From: an uncultured Collinsella sp.
Lineage (GTDB): Bacteria > Actinomycetota > Coriobacteriia > Coriobacteriales > Coriobacteriaceae
Assembly: GCA_900542125.1 (NCBI GenBank)
Contig: UQMO01000007.1
Location: 1-52,349 of the forward strand
Reading direction: 5' to 3'
DNA length: 52,349 nucleotides
Within the stretch, counting starts at the first letter, position 1; every line of letters starts with the position of its first letter. Positions 16,949 through 25,332 of this stretch are shown piece by piece. Made by a program: the position numbers and the translations under genes. The notes under the pieces were generated by a model. The model did no database searches and was not told the DNA's origin. It worked only from the letters and a program-made list of their open reading frames with translations.

Positions 16949-17374
16949 ATATGCCTCCCTGCGTTGAGTTTGTCGCGCACCATCATATCCGAGCCGAGCA
17001 TCCCCCGAAGAACATTTTTGAAAAAGATACTTGCCAAATCGCTGGAGCCTGATTAAGTTAAAGACGACCGCTCCGGTGGTCACGAATTGATCGAGCATAT
17101 TCAGTTTCAGTTTTCAGCGTGTAAGAGAAAGAAGATCGGCATATGAACATTAAGCATCTTTTATCGACAACTAAATAGCGGAGCAAGACCGCCCGAGGCG
17201 CTCGTTAACGCCAGTTGTTCCGTCTAAGCACGGAGCACGCCCATCAGCCGGCAAACGTTCCTCGAGCATATTGACCCCATAGCGCCCAATCCAGCACATC
17301 AAACTCGGCAAGCACATCACCAACGACACCCAGCACATTACTCGCAAGCAAGCACATCACAGATTGGAAACACC
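16949..17374. other. 426-base gene-poor region upstream of the ClpP/VirD4-like operon
   Basis: No convincing gene is seen. An 11-codon ORF (17143-17178) has only a weak ribosome site. The right part contains four AGCACAT repeats (annotated separately). The first half must hold the promoter of the minus-strand Cof gene. Confidence 0.4.
17293..17360 (+). repeat. Four phased AGCACAT direct repeats
   Basis: AGCACAT occurs at 17293, 17311, 17332 and 17351, extended to AGCACATCA in three of the four copies. Start-to-start distances are 18, 21 and 19 bases, close to two helical turns. The array ends 15 bases before the first ATG of the operon, so it is a candidate regulator-binding array. Confidence 0.5.
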
Positions 17375-18277
17375 ATGAACACCACCCATCTCCAAACTGC
17401 CGGCACCGTTCTCCAGGCTCGCATCGACCGCGCCCTGCACGGCGGCTACGACGCCAACTTCGCCGCCGCAACGATCGCGAACTTCGCCCTGCTGCCCATC
17501 GACGAAGCCCTGAGTAACCACGAGTTTTCGGCAAATCGATGCGCCGAGATCATGAACAATCCAGCCATCCACAAACTTACCGACCCTTACCTCGGGCCCC
17601 ACGGCAAGACCAACGGCCCGTATACCATGGGCCATCTGGCGCACATGGTTACCGCACTCGACACTAAGCTTCGGCTCGAGATGGACGACGAGACGCGGAT
17701 GACATTAATGGATCATCGATACGACCTACAAAACGCGCTGACGCTCCCCATTCACGACCTCGCCATGGGTCTCAACGCCTTGGAGGCACGGCACCAGCAG
17801 GCAAACTGCGGGCAGGACGATACGGCAGACCCATCGGGACCACCCAGCATCATGGTGCTCGACCGCGAACGTTACAACCGCGCAACCGCCCGATTCCAGG
17901 CCGGCCCGACGACGGTTCGCACCCTTATCGACATGCTCCGCATACTCAGCCTCAATCGTCTCTTCGACGGTTATCGAGCATTGGCGCCTGTTGGCCTTCG
18001 CACCCAGACAGTCCGGATTATCGATATCCAGCAGCTGCAGTTCGAGCGCTACCGCGATGAATGGGAGATGAGCCGAAGCATCGTTCACTTCTACCAGAAG
18101 CGCTACGACCCCAACGAATTTCCCGATGATCTCGAGCGCCAGCTGCACCTTGCCTACACCGCGCCCATTGCCACGCTGATACGACTTGGCGCATTCGACG
18201 AGTCGCTGGCAAAAGCCGCCGACCGCAAAGTTACAACGGAGCTTGAGCGCAGGCTCGATCGAGCCTTTGAGCTTTAG
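17375..18277 (+). CDS. Unknown 300-residue protein, first gene of ClpP/VirD4-like operon
   Basis: I do not recognise this protein. It is largely helical in character, has no signal peptide or membrane segment, and contains a likely flexible stretch near residues 146-160 (QDDTADPSGPP). The second half is rich in charged helices (ERYRDEWEMSRSIVHFYQ) and ends in a basic/acidic helix. The start has only a weak GGAAA element. It runs in the same direction as a ClpP-like protease (55 bases downstream) and a VirD4/TraG-like ATPase, with which it is probably co-transcribed. It could be an adaptor or substrate of that pair; this is inference from position alone. Confidence 0.75.
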   Translation: MNTTHLQTAGTVLQARIDRALHGGYDANFAAATIANFALLPIDEALSNHEFSANRCAEIMNNPAIHKLTDPYLGPHGKTNGPYTMGHLAHMVTALDTKLRLEMDDETRMTLMDHRYDLQNALTLPIHDLAMGLNALEARHQQANCGQDDTADPSGPPSIMVLDRERYNRATARFQAGPTTVRTLIDMLRILSLNRLFDGYRALAPVGLRTQTVRIIDIQQLQFERYRDEWEMSRSIVHFYQKRYDPNEFPDDLERQLHLAYTAPIATLIRLGAFDESLAKAADRKVTTELERRLDRAFEL

Positions 18278-18332
18278 CGCCAGCTTCACCAACCCTAATA
18301 GAACCTCGTCCTACGTTAAGAAAGGAACCTTC

Positions 18333-18950
18333 ATGGACACCACTCAGACCCCTGTCATCAGCCCGCTCACGATGCGCGAGTCGGCTCGTGGCATAACGCT
18401 CACTTCCGTCTACGACGAGATGCTCGCCCGACGTGAGCTTTCCGTCGTGGGCGACATCAACAGTGCGATGGCACACGATCTGTGCCAGCAGATTCGTCTG
18501 CTCGAGGCCGCAGACCCCACGGCCCCCATCACGGTCTTTGTTGCCAGCCCCGGCGGCAGCGTGCGCGCCGGCCTCGCCATCTACGACACCATGCGCCTCT
18601 CGCCGTGCCCCATCCACACCGTCTGCCTGGAGTTTGCGGCCTCTATGGGCGCCATCATCTTCATGGGTGGCGACGAGCGCCGTATGGCGCCCCATGCAGA
18701 ACTCATGATTCACGACCCGCTCATCCCGCAAGGAGCTGGGGGCTCGGCCCTAGCACTCCAGGAAACAAGCCGGCGTCTCATGCAGACCCGCAAGGCCCTG
18801 ACGCAAATCCTGTCTGATCGCAGCGGCCTTTCGGCCAAGCGTATCCAAACACTCACGGCAAAGGATACGTACCTTTCGGCCGAGCGCGCCGTCGAGCTCG
18901 GCTTTGCCCACGGCATTCTCACCTCCACCAAGGAGACCGCCCATGTCTAA
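18333..18950 (+). CDS. ClpP-like serine protease (S14 family), operon-specific paralog
   Basis: The 205-residue protein follows the ClpP fold: FVASPGGSVRAGLAIYDTM (oxyanion and handle region, about residues 69-87), FAASMGAIIF with nucleophile Ser104, ELMIHDPL with His127, and AKDTYLSAERAVELGFAHGI with Asp178. All three triad positions align with E. coli ClpP Ser, His and Asp. The N-terminus lacks the usual PMVIEQT axial-loop sequence, so docking to ClpX/ClpA is doubtful. AAAGGAA lies before the ATG. It overlaps the following ATPase gene by eight bases. A ClpP partner for a VirD4-like motor would be unusual; a phage-type maturation protease is an alternative. Confidence 0.85.
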   Translation: MDTTQTPVISPLTMRESARGITLTSVYDEMLARRELSVVGDINSAMAHDLCQQIRLLEAADPTAPITVFVASPGGSVRAGLAIYDTMRLSPCPIHTVCLEFAASMGAIIFMGGDERRMAPHAELMIHDPLIPQGAGGSALALQETSRRLMQTRKALTQILSDRSGLSAKRIQTLTAKDTYLSAERAVELGFAHGILTSTKETAHV

Positions 18951-20238
18951 CCTCAACACAGCCCTGCATGCCCCGGCCCCCACCATCCTTGCGCAAGCCC
19001 ACGCACTCTCGTGTGATACGCGTCAAACGGGCCTCAACAACAATATGCTCGTAATCGGGCCTTCGGGCGCCGGCAAGACCCGCAACGTTCTTAAGCCCAA
19101 CCTGCTGCAGATGAATGCGAGCTATATCGTGCTCGACACTAAAGGGACGCTTTGCCGCGAAGTCGGACCCGTGCTTGCCGCGCACGGCTATCGTGTGCAG
19201 CGCCTCAACTTTGCCGATCTTGACGATACGGCCACCATGCCCAAGGACGTCGAGCAATGCGGCTACAACCCGCTCAACCACATCCGCCGCACCAAAGACG
19301 GCAAGCCCAACCAACAGGACATCATCTCGGTCGCCAAGGCCATCTGTCCCGTCGAGGACCAAACCCAGCCGTTTTGGGACCATGCAGCAGCCAACCTGCT
19401 TTCCTGCCTGATCGCCTATGTGTGTGAGCAGCTGCCCGTGGAGGAGCAGACGTTTTCATCGGTGATCGACCTTTGCGAACATGTCCAAGACCGCGCCACG
19501 GCACGCCTCTTCGACGACCTGCAGACCACCGACTCCACAAGCTATGCGCTCTCGCTCTGGCGGCGCTACTCCCCCACCATCACGGCCGAAAAGATGCATG
19601 CGAGCATCATGGGCATCCTTGCCGAAAAGGTCATGTGCCTGGGCTTTGATGGTGCACGCCGTCTGTACACCGATGCGAATCAGATCGATTTCGCGGCTCT
19701 GGGATGCGAGCGTCGAGCGCTCTTCGTCACCGTCAGCGATCTCGACCGTAGCCTCGATCCGCTCACCAACCTGTTTGTAACGCAGGCCTTCGCGGGACTC
19801 ATCCGCTACGCCGACGCGCAGCCCGACGGTCGCCTTGCGATACCGGTTCGATTTATGCTCGACGACTTTGCCAACCTGCAGATACCGCAAATCGATAACG
19901 TTCTGTCCATCATCCGCAGCCGCGAGATCTGGGCAACCCTACTGCTGCAGTCAACAAACCAGCTCGACGCACTCTATGGCGAGGCACGAGCCCGCTCCAT
20001 CATGGGCAACTGCGACACGCAGCTCGTACTAGCCTTTCAGGACCCCGAGAGCGCCCGCGTCTTTTCCGAGCGTGCCGACGTGCTGCCCAGTACGCTCATG
20101 GCAACGCCCGTCGACCGTTCCTGGCTCTTCGTCCGCGGCCACGCCCCACAACAAGTTGAGCGCTTTAGGCTCGAGGACCACCCGCTCTATGTAGAACTCC
20201 CCGAAGCCCAAAACGCTCAGATTGAACCCTCACGCTAG
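18943..20238 (+). CDS. Soluble VirD4/TraG-like P-loop ATPase
   Basis: The 431-residue protein shows Walker A GPSGAGKT (residues 39-46), VLDTKGTL (the DxKGE-like strand of TraG/VirD4), CGYNPLNHI, FWDHAAANLL, Walker B FMLDDFANLQIP (about 304-315), LLLQSTNQLDALYG and MGNCDTQLVL. These match the type IV coupling protein family in order. The N-terminal membrane domain of VirD4 is missing, and no relaxase or other transfer gene is nearby. AAGGAG precedes the ATG, which overlaps the ClpP-like stop. Its stop overlaps the convergent deoC stop. The role may be substrate delivery to the adjoining protease, or it may be a remnant of a conjugative element. Confidence 0.85.
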   Translation: MSNLNTALHAPAPTILAQAHALSCDTRQTGLNNNMLVIGPSGAGKTRNVLKPNLLQMNASYIVLDTKGTLCREVGPVLAAHGYRVQRLNFADLDDTATMPKDVEQCGYNPLNHIRRTKDGKPNQQDIISVAKAICPVEDQTQPFWDHAAANLLSCLIAYVCEQLPVEEQTFSSVIDLCEHVQDRATARLFDDLQTTDSTSYALSLWRRYSPTITAEKMHASIMGILAEKVMCLGFDGARRLYTDANQIDFAALGCERRALFVTVSDLDRSLDPLTNLFVTQAFAGLIRYADAQPDGRLAIPVRFMLDDFANLQIPQIDNVLSIIRSREIWATLLLQSTNQLDALYGEARARSIMGNCDTQLVLAFQDPESARVFSERADVLPSTLMATPVDRSWLFVRGHAPQQVERFRLEDHPLYVELPEAQNAQIEPSR

Positions 20239-20909
20239 CGGCGCTCGTCTTCCGGTGCGCCCTCGACGATTGCGATGCCTGCCGAGGCGCCCAGCGCGCT
20301 GGCACCCGCCTCGATAAATGCGAGAGCCTCCTCGTAGTTGTGGATGCCGCCAGCCGCCTTGATTGCCACGGCGTCGCCAAGCACCTCACGCATCAGCTGC
20401 ACATCTTGGAGTTTGGCGCCGCCAAAGCTTCTGCCGGTCGACGTCTTAAGAAAGCCCGGCTTAGCCTCAAGGGCAATTTCGCACACGCGACGCTTGGCGG
20501 CGTCATCGCCATCCAGCTTGCACATCTCGACGATTACCTTATCGGTGATACCGCGCTCACGGCAAAAATCGGCGATCGCAGTCATCTCGTGCTCGATGGC
20601 GCCAAAGTCACGGTTCTCAACCGATTCCTGGTTCAACACGTAATCGATCTCGGTAAAGCCGCATGCGGCATACTCTTCGAACCTCGCGAGTTTTTCCTCA
20701 AGCGTCATCGTTCCCTGGGGAAAGTCGATAGCGCCGGCAAGGATGATGTCAGAACCCTCGAGCATGGCGCGACCCGTCGCATATTCCTGCAGATTCGCAA
20801 ACACGCAACGGAAGTCATACTTCAGCGCCTTCTCGACATATTGTTCGAACGTGTCCTCGGGCGCGTCGATGTAGTCAATGTGCTTATTGATGGGCTTGGC
20901 AAGGGTCAT
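20235..20909 (-). CDS. deoC: Deoxyribose-phosphate aldolase
   Basis: The 224-residue class I aldolase has CVFANLQEYA, KVIVEMCKLD, the Schiff-base Lys in KPGFLKTSTGR and VAIKAAGGIHNYEEALAFI. DeoC splits 2-deoxyribose 5-phosphate to glyceraldehyde 3-phosphate and acetaldehyde in deoxynucleoside catabolism. Length is normal. The ATG has GGGAGG about six bases upstream. Its end overlaps the stop of the VirD4-like gene by four bases, so the operon boundary on this side is very tight. Confidence 0.92.
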   Translation of the reverse strand: MTLAKPINKHIDYIDAPEDTFEQYVEKALKYDFRCVFANLQEYATGRAMLEGSDIILAGAIDFPQGTMTLEEKLARFEEYAACGFTEIDYVLNQESVENRDFGAIEHEMTAIADFCRERGITDKVIVEMCKLDGDDAAKRRVCEIALEAKPGFLKTSTGRSFGGAKLQDVQLMREVLGDAVAIKAAGGIHNYEEALAFIEAGASALGASAGIAIVEGAPEDERR

Positions 20910-21121
20910 GCTGGACCTCCCCTGTTCGGGACTGGCAATCGATTCGTGGTTTCGCGCGAAAAACCACGTTCAATGTACGCCCGTAAAACATGTAGCGCAC
21001 TTGCCTTCCGGTAAGTGGTATGAAATTAGCCGTAGAAGTATATTGCTAACGTCGAAGAGCGTCGTGAATCAAGAGCGGCCATCGAGCGCCATGTCGATGC
21101 GCTCCACCCCATCTAAACAGC

Positions 21122-21153
21122 AAAAGGGCCCGTATCCCAACGGATACGGGCCC
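21122..21153 (-). terminator. Intrinsic terminator of pgi
   Basis: A perfect 12-base stem (21126-21137 with 21142-21153) with a CAAC loop is followed on the minus strand by TTTT. It lies 33 bases after the pgi stop. Confidence 0.88.
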
Positions 21154-21185
21154 CTTTCAGCCATAAGCCAACTCGGCCGTAAAAA

Positions 21186-22880
21186 CTACTTGCGATGAGC
21201 GCGGTAGAACTCGATGAGCGCCTGGGTCGAAGCGTCCTGCTCGGCCTTGGCAGCGTCGTCGTGGAAGGCCGGGGTGATCTGCTTGGCAAGCTGCTTGCCC
21301 AGCTCGACGCCCCACTGGTCGTAGGAGTCGATGCCCCAGACCGTGCCCTCGACAAACGTGATGTGCTCGTACAGGGCGATGAGCTCGCCGAGTGCGAACG
21401 GGGTCAGCGTGTCGCCGAAGATCGAGGTCGTCGGACGGTTGCCCTCAAAGCAGCGAGCCGGGACGATCTGTTCGGGCGTGCCCTCGGCACGAACCTCGTC
21501 GGCCGTCTTACCAAAGGCGAGCGCCTTGGTCTGGGCCAGGAAGTTGCCCAGGAACAGCTCGTGCACGTCCTGACCGCTGTCGGTTGCGGGGTTGGCGGTG
21601 TTGGCGAAAGCGATAAAGTCGGCCGGAACCACCACGGTGCCCTGGTGCAGCAGCTGGTAGAAGGCGTGCTGACCGTTGGTGCCGGGCTCGCCCCAGAAGA
21701 TCTCACCGGTATCGGAGGTCACAGCGCTGCCGTCCCAGCGGACGTGCTTGCCGTTGGACTCCATGGTGAGCTGCTGCAGGTAGGCTGGGAAACGGTGCAG
21801 GTACTGGCAGTACGGCAGCACGGCGTGGCTCTTGGAACCGAAGAAGTTGACGTACCAGACGTTGAGCAGGCCCATCAGCGCGACGGCGTTGTTCTCGAGC
21901 GGGGTGTTGCAGAAGTACTCGTCGATGGCGTGGAAGCCCTCAAGGAACTGCTGGAAGCGCTCGGGACCGAGCACGACGATCAGCGACAGACCCACGGCGG
22001 AGTCGACAGAATAGCGACCGCCGACCCAGTTCCAGAAACCAAAGGCGTTGGCAGGGTCGATACCGAAGGCCTCGACCTTGTCGAGAGCGGTGGAAACGGC
22101 AACGAAGTGCTTTGCCACGGCCTCGGCATTCTGCTCATCGGAGCCGTCGATGGCGCCCTGAGCCTTGAGCTGCTCGAGCATCCAGGTCTTGACCTCGCGA
22201 GCGTTGGTAAGGGTCTCGAGCGTGGTGAAGGTCTTGGAGACGATGATCACGAGCGTGGTCTCGGGATCCAGACCCTTGAGCTTCTCGGCCTGGTCGTTGG
22301 GGTCGATGTTGGAGATGTAGCGGCAATCGATACCGGCGTCGGCATAGGGACGCAGGGCCTCGTAGGCCATGACCGGACCCAGGTCGGAGCCGCCGATGCC
22401 GATGGACACCAGATGCTCGATCTTCTTGCCGGTAACGCCCTTCCACTCACCGGAGCGCACGCGCTCGGCAAAGGCATACATGCGATCGAGGACCTCGTGC
22501 ACGTCGGCGACGACGTCCTGGCCGTCGACGATAAGCTGGCCCTTCTCGCTTGCCGGACGGCGCAGCGCGGTGTGCAGCACGGCGCGGTCCTCGGTGGTGT
22601 TGATGTGCTCGCCGGAGAACATGGCGTCGCGGCGCTCCTCGAGCTTCACCTCGCGGGCAAGATCGCACAGCAGCTTGACGGTCTCATCGGTCACCAGGTT
22701 CTTCGACAGATCGAAGTGAAGGTCGCCGGCGTCAAAGCTCAGCTTGTTCACGCGGTCGGCGTCAGCGGCGAACCAGGCCTTGAGGTCGATGCCCTCGGCC
22801 TCGAGCTTCTCCTGATGAGCCTCGAGCGCCTTCCAAGCGGCAGTCGACGTAGCATCGATAGGTGCGGCAACAGTTGCCAT
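21186..22880 (-). CDS. pgi: Glucose-6-phosphate isomerase
   Basis: The 564-residue enzyme has VSIGGSDLGPVM, VIIVSKTFTTLET (the SKT phosphate-binding motif), FWNWVGGRYSVDSAVGLS with the catalytic Glu/Arg region, and GTNGQHAFYQLLHQG. It interconverts glucose 6-phosphate and fructose 6-phosphate in glycolysis. The ATG at 22880 has GGAGGA upstream; an extra ATG nine codons further out is rejected. Product of the frl-like pathway (glucose 6-phosphate) would enter here, but the genes are not linked in one transcript. Confidence 0.95.
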   Translation of the reverse strand: MATVAAPIDATSTAAWKALEAHQEKLEAEGIDLKAWFAADADRVNKLSFDAGDLHFDLSKNLVTDETVKLLCDLAREVKLEERRDAMFSGEHINTTEDRAVLHTALRRPASEKGQLIVDGQDVVADVHEVLDRMYAFAERVRSGEWKGVTGKKIEHLVSIGIGGSDLGPVMAYEALRPYADAGIDCRYISNIDPNDQAEKLKGLDPETTLVIIVSKTFTTLETLTNAREVKTWMLEQLKAQGAIDGSDEQNAEAVAKHFVAVSTALDKVEAFGIDPANAFGFWNWVGGRYSVDSAVGLSLIVVLGPERFQQFLEGFHAIDEYFCNTPLENNAVALMGLLNVWYVNFFGSKSHAVLPYCQYLHRFPAYLQQLTMESNGKHVRWDGSAVTSDTGEIFWGEPGTNGQHAFYQLLHQGTVVVPADFIAFANTANPATDSGQDVHELFLGNFLAQTKALAFGKTADEVRAEGTPEQIVPARCFEGNRPTTSIFGDTLTPFALGELIALYEHITFVEGTVWGIDSYDQWGVELGKQLAKQITPAFHDDAAKAEQDASTQALIEFYRAHRK

Positions 22881-23007
22881 AAAGTCCTCCTCAGCATACG
22901 GGCGCACACCTCCATGCGCCCGGACATTCAGATGCCACTATTCTAGCGCAGGTCAAGACTATAATCAGCGAGCGTTGCCAATCGGCCCCCAAACGGCAAC
23001 CGACCAA

Positions 23008-23079
23008 AAAGGGACAGGTTTATTTTGGCAGGTCAAACGCTTTACCAATCAAAAAGAACCTATCCCTTTATGCCAAATA
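23008..23079 (+). repeat. Interleaved inverted-repeat element
   Basis: AAAGGGACAGGTT (23008-23020) matches the reverse complement of 23057-23069 with one difference. TATTTTGGCA (23021-23030) matches the reverse complement of 23071-23079 with one base gap. The pairs are interleaved rather than nested. The core GGGACAGGTTT recurs at 23745-23755. Confidence 0.5.
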
Positions 23080-23604
23080 TTAGGCCGCGGCGCACACGCT
23101 GCCGAGCAACTCACGCAGAGGAGACCCAATGCCCTCCAGCAGTTCGGGCGCGATAATGGCGAAAACGGGAACCTCGCCGGCACCCACAACGACGGGCACT
23201 TTTCCCTCGGAGACGATGCATCCATAAGGCACAAAGCCGTCCTCACCGGCATCGAGCGCCGCCATACGACGGGCGAGCTCGCGCGCAAAGCCGGCAGTAT
23301 CGGCATCGCCGATCGCCAGGACAAAGTCCACGCCTTCGTCGGTCGCCAAGGCCACGGCTTCGTCGATCAGCTCGTCTCCCCCGTCGCCCCCGACCAGACC
23401 GCAGCGGAAAAGCACGCGCTCGAGCAGGGCGCGATCGAGCGAGCTCAGCGCCGCCGAAACGAGCTCATCACGCGTGTGCTTGTCGCCTCCCAGCACGACC
23501 AGTGCCTTGGTGCCGCCATAGTGGGCAACCAATCGCCCGCACCAGCGAGCCACATCCCCATCCGCAACCAAGCGCGTCGGCATACCAAACCCATAGTTGA
23601 CCAT
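23080..23604 (-). CDS. Iron-alcohol-dehydrogenase-like N-terminal domain protein
   Basis: The 174-residue protein resembles only the nucleotide-binding half of group III alcohol dehydrogenases: MVNYGFGMPTRLVADGDV opening, ALVVLGGDKHTRDE, CGLVGGDGGDELIDEAV and DFVLAIGDADT. The C-terminal iron-binding half is absent; family enzymes are about 380 residues. The usual GGGS nucleotide motif appears as IGDADT, so dehydrogenase activity is doubtful. The ATG at 23604 is favoured by family alignment; an in-frame ATG at 23655 lacks a clear ribosome site. Either a decayed gene or a standalone binding domain. Confidence 0.55.
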   Translation of the reverse strand: MVNYGFGMPTRLVADGDVARWCGRLVAHYGGTKALVVLGGDKHTRDELVSAALSSLDRALLERVLFRCGLVGGDGGDELIDEAVALATDEGVDFVLAIGDADTAGFARELARRMAALDAGEDGFVPYGCIVSEGKVPVVVGAGEVPVFAIIAPELLEGIGSPLRELLGSVCAAA

Positions 23605-23782
23605 TATCCCCACAATCCTTCCGTGCGTATAGGCGGTATCAATCGTTAGGCTCATGCTACGAAGCGAGGTTTTCCGAGCTGTTTCGCGCTCTTTAGAGCT
23701 GCGTTAAAAACCCGATGCAACCGCACGACCATACCCGCCAAAGAGGGACAGGTTTTGACGATGTCCGCGCAAGCGGGTATTA

Positions 23783-23814
23783 TCGAACATGTATTCGATA
23801 AGAACATGTGTTTG
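23783..23814 (+). promoter_or_regulatory. Tandem LexA (SOS) boxes
   Basis: TCGAAC-ATGT-ATTCGA (23783-23798) matches the Gram-positive/actinobacterial LexA consensus CGAAC-N4-GTTCG with one change. A second copy, AGAAC-ATGT-GTTTG, follows at 23801-23814. The centres are 17 bases apart, just before the polymerase start. Confidence 0.75.
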
Positions 23815-23826
23815 ATGGGAGGAAGC

Positions 23827-25332
23827 GTGGCACACGAGCAGCACACCTACATCTGCATCGACCTCAAGACGTTTTATGCCAGCGTCGAGTGCGTCGATCG
23901 TGGGCTCGATCCGCTCACCACCAACCTGGTCGTTGCCGACGAATCGCGCGGACGCACGACCATCTGCCTCGCCATCACGCAATCCATGAAGGACCTCGGG
24001 ATACACAACCGCTGCCGCCTGTTCGAGATTCCCGATGGCATCGACTACATCAAGGCGGTGCCGCGCATGCAGCACTATATGGAGGTGTCGGCGCAAATCT
24101 ACGGCATCTATCTGGAATACGTGAGCCCGCAAGACATTCACGTCTATTCAATCGACGAGTGTTTTATCGACGTGACGCCCTATCTAGACCTCTACCATAC
24201 CGATGCAGAGGGGTTCGCCTGCATGTTACGCGACGAAGTCCTCGCGCGTACCGGCATCACGGCGACGGTCGGCATCGGCCCTAACCTATTCCAGGCCAAG
24301 GTTGCACTCGATATCACCGCCAAGCACGTGCCCAGTCGCATCGGCAAACTCGACGACGAGACCTTTCGCAAGGAGATCTGGCCCCATCGCCCCATCACCG
24401 ACATCTGGGGCATCGGCCCCGGCGTGGCGGCCCGTCTCGAGAAATACGGCGTCTACGATCTGATGGGCGTCGCGGCGCTCGACGAAAACCTGCTTTACGA
24501 CGAGCTCGGCGTCAATGCCGAGTATCTCATCGACCACGCCTTCGGGCGCGAGCCGACAACCATCGCCGATATTCAGGCCTATCGCCCACAGGCAACCTCA
24601 ACAACCACGGGGCAAGTGCTATCGAAAGGCTATGCCTATGAGCAGGCCTACACCGTCTTGCGCGAGATGGTCGACAACGCCGTGTTGGACTTAGTCGATA
24701 AGCACGTGGTCTGCGACAGCATCTCGCTCTTTGTGGGCTACGCGAGCGAACGAGCCGACATACGCCGGCTCGATGCCAGCGGTACAGCGCAATATGTGGA
24801 CGGATGCGGACACCTACGCTCGAGCACGTCGAGTATCGAACCCACCGCAACCGCCGGCCCCGAGCTCGCGCCCCGTGCGCCCAAGCCCGTCCAGCGCGAT
24901 GACGAACGGCGCCGCCTGGTGCGCGAGGCGCAGGCAATCGATGGCATCTTTGTGGGAGAGCACGGCGGCAAACCGCGCGGTGGCTATGCTGCGCTCTTTG
25001 CACACTCAAACGCCTCGCGAAAGCTGCCCGAGCGCACCAATTCGTTTAAGAAGATCATGGGCTATTTCGATGAGCTCTGGGCGCAGACTGTCGATCCCAA
25101 ACGACCGGTCAAGCGCATCAACCTGGGCTTTGGCAACCTCATGCCCGAAGAATTTGCCACCATCGACCTGTTTAGCGATGTTAAGGCCGATGAGCGCGAG
25201 CGCGACCTGGCGCGCGCCGTCCTGGCTGTGAAAGGCAAGTACGGCAAGAACGCGCTCGTCAAGGGATTAAGCTTTACCGCTGGCGCCACCGCACGCGAAC
25301 GCAACGATCAGGTGGGAGGACATCGTGCCTAA
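23827..25332 (+). CDS. Y-family (UmuC/UvrX-type) translesion DNA polymerase
   Basis: The 501-residue polymerase opens ICIDLKTFYASVECVDRG (catalytic Asp12, steric-gate Tyr17), has VYSIDECFIDV (catalytic Asp110 and Glu111), GIGPNLFQAKVALDITAK, and DIWGIGPGVAARLEKYGV (helix-hairpin-helix). A long C-terminal little-finger part follows. This UmuC-like type is usually paired with YolD proteins. The start chosen is GTG at 23827 because GGGAGGA lies directly upstream. The tandem LexA boxes in front point to SOS induction. The YolD-like gene overlaps its end. Confidence 0.88.
   Translation: MAHEQHTYICIDLKTFYASVECVDRGLDPLTTNLVVADESRGRTTICLAITQSMKDLGIHNRCRLFEIPDGIDYIKAVPRMQHYMEVSAQIYGIYLEYVSPQDIHVYSIDECFIDVTPYLDLYHTDAEGFACMLRDEVLARTGITATVGIGPNLFQAKVALDITAKHVPSRIGKLDDETFRKEIWPHRPITDIWGIGPGVAARLEKYGVYDLMGVAALDENLLYDELGVNAEYLIDHAFGREPTTIADIQAYRPQATSTTTGQVLSKGYAYEQAYTVLREMVDNAVLDLVDKHVVCDSISLFVGYASERADIRRLDASGTAQYVDGCGHLRSSTSSIEPTATAGPELAPRAPKPVQRDDERRRLVREAQAIDGIFVGEHGGKPRGGYAALFAHSNASRKLPERTNSFKKIMGYFDELWAQTVDPKRPVKRINLGFGNLMPEEFATIDLFSDVKADERERDLARAVLAVKGKYGKNALVKGLSFTAGATARERNDQVGGHRA

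Noticed and set aside
15344..17056. Open frame of 570 codons on the plus strand opposite the two HAD genes
   Set aside because: It is antisense to two well-supported genes with clear motifs and ribosome sites. Long antisense frames are expected in GC-rich DNA, and its translation shows no recognisable motif.
17143..17178. 11-codon ORF upstream of the ClpP/VirD4-like operon
   Set aside because: It is very short with a poor ribosome site and a composition not suggesting a leader peptide; chance is likely.
21195..22946. Open frame of 583 codons opposite pgi, and similar long frames opposite metY (36389-38152), the transporter (12705-14261) and the ABC permease (28090-29703)
   Set aside because: All are mirror frames of real genes, have repetitive His/Arg/Gly/Val-rich composition and lack ribosome sites.
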